A DNA stretch of 64,000 nucleotides, taken from NCBI GenBank assembly GCA_902826215.1, contig CADEDY010000014.1, positions 1 to 64,000 on the forward strand, read 5' to 3'. This document shows positions 61,978 through 64,000 of this stretch, piece after piece. Position numbers and translations under genes: made by a program. Numbering within the stretch: the first letter of the stretch is position 1; every line of letters starts with the position of its first letter. The DNA comes from an uncultured Bacteroidota bacterium (lineage in GTDB: Bacteria; Bacteroidota; Bacteroidia; Flavobacteriales_F; PHOS-HE28). The notes below the pieces were generated by a model. That model was not told where the DNA came from. It did not search any database and saw only the letters and a list, made by a program, of their open reading frames with translations.

Positions 61978-64000
61978 CTATGCGTTATCAACTTCGGTGC
62001 CATTGTCCTCAGCCGGGGCATCGCCAGAAGGTTGTTCGCCGTTCTCACCTTCCCCTTCGGCTGGAGTTTCGTCTTCCTTGAGGTCACTGTCGATCTTCGC
62101 CACCGCGGCGATCTGGTCGTTCTTGCGCAACTCGATCAAGCGCACCCCTTGTGTAGCGCGTCCCAGAACTCGCATTTCATCAAGTCCCATGCGGATCGTC
62201 ATACCGCTTCGGTTGATGATCATGAGCTGGTCCGCATCCGTGACGGCTTTGATGGCCACCAGTTCACCGGTCTTATCCGTGACCTGCATCGTCTTCACCC
62301 CTTTGCCACCGCGGCTTACCATGCGATACACGTAGTCGCCGGCTTCGTCCAGCATGGCGGTGCGTTTTCCGTAACCCTTTTCACTGACCACCAGAACCTG
62401 CTGGGTTTGCAGATCGGCCTTGTCCATGGTGATCATTCCGATGACCTCGTTCGCCTCACCATCGCCCAGGTTCATGCCGCGAACACCGCTGGCGTTACGG
62501 CCCATTGGGCGTACATCGCCTTCTTCGAAATGCACGGCGCGTCCTTCCTTGCTGGCCAACAGAATATGATGGTTACCATTGGTCAAGCGGGCTTCAAGCA
62601 ATTCGTCACCCTCACGAATCCCTACGGCGATGATGCCGTTGGCACGGGGACGGCTGTACGCTTCAAGGGTGGTCTTCTTGATAATACCTTTCTTGGTGCA
62701 TAGCACAACGAAATGGTTGCTCAGGTGCTCTTCGCTCTTCAGATCGGTCACGTTCAGGTAGGCTACGACCTTGTCGTCCCCTTCCAGCTGCACGAGGTTC
62801 TGGATCGCACGACCCTTGCTTTGGCGGTTGCCCTCGGGGATGTCGAATACACGCATCCAGTACACGCGCCCCTTCTGGGTGAAGATGAGCAGGTAATTGT
62901 GGTTGGTGGCCACGAACAAATGCTCCAAGAAGTCCTCGTCCCGTGTGGTGCTGCCACGACTGCCGATGCCACCACGGCCCTGCGTGCGGAATTCGGTCAA
63001 GGCCGTGCGCTTGATGTAGCCCAAGTGACTGATGGTGACCACCACCGCTTCATCAGCGATCAGGTCCTCCATGCTCATATCACCGCTCGCGGCCACGATC
63101 TCGGTGCGGCGCTTATCGCCGTATTTCTCCTTGATCTCGGCGGTTTCGTCCTTCACGATCTGCAGGCGGATACCCTCGTCCCCGAGGATGGCCTTCAAGC
63201 GATCGATCAGCTTCATCAATTCGGCGTATTCCTCCTTGATCTTGTCCCGCTCGAGGCCGGTGAGCCGCTGCAGACGCATGTCGAGGATCGCCCGCGCTTG
63301 GATCTCGCTGAGCGTGAACTGGGACATCAGCCCTTCGCGAGCGATATCCGGGGTAGCGCTGGCACGGATCAATGCGATCACCGCATCCAGATGGTCCAAA
63401 GCGATGAGCAAGCCTTCTAGAATGTGCGCCCGCTCTTCGGCCTTGCGCAGGTCGAATTTGCTGCGTCGCACGATCACATCGAGACGGTGTGTCACGAAAT
63501 GCTGGATCATGGCCTTCAGGCCCAGCATCACTGGCCTTCCTCCGACCAGTGCAATACTGTTGACACTGAAGCTGGTCTGCAACGAACTGTATTTGAACAG
63601 CTGATTGAGCACCACGGTACCCATCGCCTCACGCTTGACGTCATATACCACGCGGATCCCCGTGCGATCGCTGTAATCATTGACGTCACTGATCCCTTCG
63701 ATCTTCTTGTCGTTCACGAGATCAGCAACACCCTTCACCAATTGAACGGCCTTGTTCGTTTGGAACGGGATCTCCGTGCAGACGACTGACTCGCGACCGG
63801 TCTTGATATCCTCTTCGATATGGCACTTGGCGCGGAGAACGACCTTGCCACGTCCTGTTTCATAAGCTTCCCGGATGCCATCGACCCCGTAGATCACTCC
63901 ACCTGTCGGGAAGTCAGGTCCTTTGATGTGCTGCATCAAGCCTGCCACATCGATGTCCCTGTCGTCGATGTAAGCGGCGATACCATCACAAACCTCGCTG
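61978..64000 (-). CDS. gyrA: DNA gyrase subunit A, N-terminus beyond the window
   Basis: About 673 C-terminal residues are present; the start, including the catalytic tyrosine, lies past the right edge. Visible parts are the end of the breakage-reunion domain (GPDFPTGGVIYG, GIRVVYDVKREA, coiled coil, RAILDMRLQRLTGLERDKI) and the six-bladed C-terminal pinwheel that wraps DNA, with a GyrA-box variant QGRGGIG after FRT. The C-terminus is an acidic tail rich in Glu and Gly, as in many Bacteroidota GyrA. An internal ATG at 63948 is not the gene start, because homology continues to the edge. Confidence 0.95.
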   Translation of the reverse strand, partial: SEVCDGIAAYIDDRDIDVAGLMQHIKGPDFPTGGVIYGVDGIREAYETGRGKVVLRAKCHIEEDIKTGRESVVCTEIPFQTNKAVQLVKGVADLVNDKKIEGISDVNDYSDRTGIRVVYDVKREAMGTVVLNQLFKYSSLQTSFSVNSIALVGGRPVMLGLKAMIQHFVTHRLDVIVRRSKFDLRKAEERAHILEGLLIALDHLDAVIALIRASATPDIAREGLMSQFTLSEIQARAILDMRLQRLTGLERDKIKEEYAELMKLIDRLKAILGDEGIRLQIVKDETAEIKEKYGDKRRTEIVAASGDMSMEDLIADEAVVVTISHLGYIKRTALTEFRTQGRGGIGSRGSTTRDEDFLEHLFVATNHNYLLIFTQKGRVYWMRVFDIPEGNRQSKGRAIQNLVQLEGDDKVVAYLNVTDLKSEEHLSNHFVVLCTKKGIIKKTTLEAYSRPRANGIIAVGIREGDELLEARLTNGNHHILLASKEGRAVHFEEGDVRPMGRNASGVRGMNLGDGEANEVIGMITMDKADLQTQQVLVVSEKGYGKRTAMLDEAGDYVYRMVSRGGKGVKTMQVTDKTGELVAIKAVTDADQLMIINRSGMTIRMGLDEMRVLGRATQGVRLIELRKNDQIAAVAKIDSDLKEDETPAEGEGENGEQPSGDAPAEDNGTEVDNA

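Noticed and set aside
1-64000. tRNA, rRNA, CRISPR array, insertion sequence or prophage
   Set aside because: GGTTCGA-like strings occur only within coding regions, and no spaced direct repeats, transposase or phage genes were seen.

Overview
The window reads as a chromosomal segment of an uncultured-type Bacteroidota, most probably Flavobacteriales-like. The evidence is the gene set (parA-parB-DUF5683-dapB-lepB cluster, FabI, DUF5723, propeller-Y_Y_Y sensor, PorE-like OmpA protein), several secreted proteins with type IX secretion (T9SS) style C-terminal domains, and promoter -7 boxes of the TAnnTTTG type in place of obvious Shine-Dalgarno sites. It is GC-rich for the phylum (judged by eye). 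I see no rRNA, tRNA, CRISPR array, insertion sequence or prophage.

Layout. 0-7 kb: secreted and peptidase genes, a GNAT-nitrilase fusion, a Gre-like protein, then a rod-shaped structured RNA at about 6979-7176 that resembles 6S RNA. 7.2-16.2 kb: queE overlapping a PorE-like OmpA protein; on the other strand a TonB-C protein, proC, a DUF2628 protein, a Gdx/SugE exporter, a DUF2233 protein and a DUF5723 barrel-lipoprotein pair. 16.2-27.2 kb: rarA, recA with a folded 3' untranslated element, TPR, rhodanese, esterase, flavoprotein and endonuclease I genes, and the infC-rpmI-rplT operon. 27.4-33.7 kb: two very large secreted enzymes, a trypsin-fold (lysyl-endopeptidase-like) protease and a lysyl-oxidase-domain protein, sharing a C-terminal domain of about 240 residues. 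33.8-40.3 kb: fabI, then a TPR protein with a caspase-like domain that lacks its catalytic cysteine, followed 5 bp later by a propeller-linked adenylyl cyclase. 40.3-47.2 kb: Nudix hydrolase, TPR lipoprotein, two signal peptidases, dapB, DUF5683, parB, parA. 47.4-55 kb: thrS, TPR, DoxX and a three-gene glycosyltransferase operon including a STELLO-type protein. 55-64 kb: HerA-like ATPase, EEP nuclease, LPP20-like lipoprotein, SRPBCC/GyrI-like protein, dipeptide epimerase, TPR protein and gyrA (5' part beyond the window).

Common themes are cell-envelope construction and secretion (signal peptidases, OmpA, barrel proteins, glycosyltransferases, T9SS-type cargo) alongside housekeeping replication, repair and translation genes. 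The most unusual items are the 6S-like RNA, the recurrent -7 boxes ending only 3-6 nt before start codons (suggesting leaderless mRNAs), the pseudo-caspase/cyclase pair, and the C-terminal domain shared by the two secreted lysine-directed enzymes.
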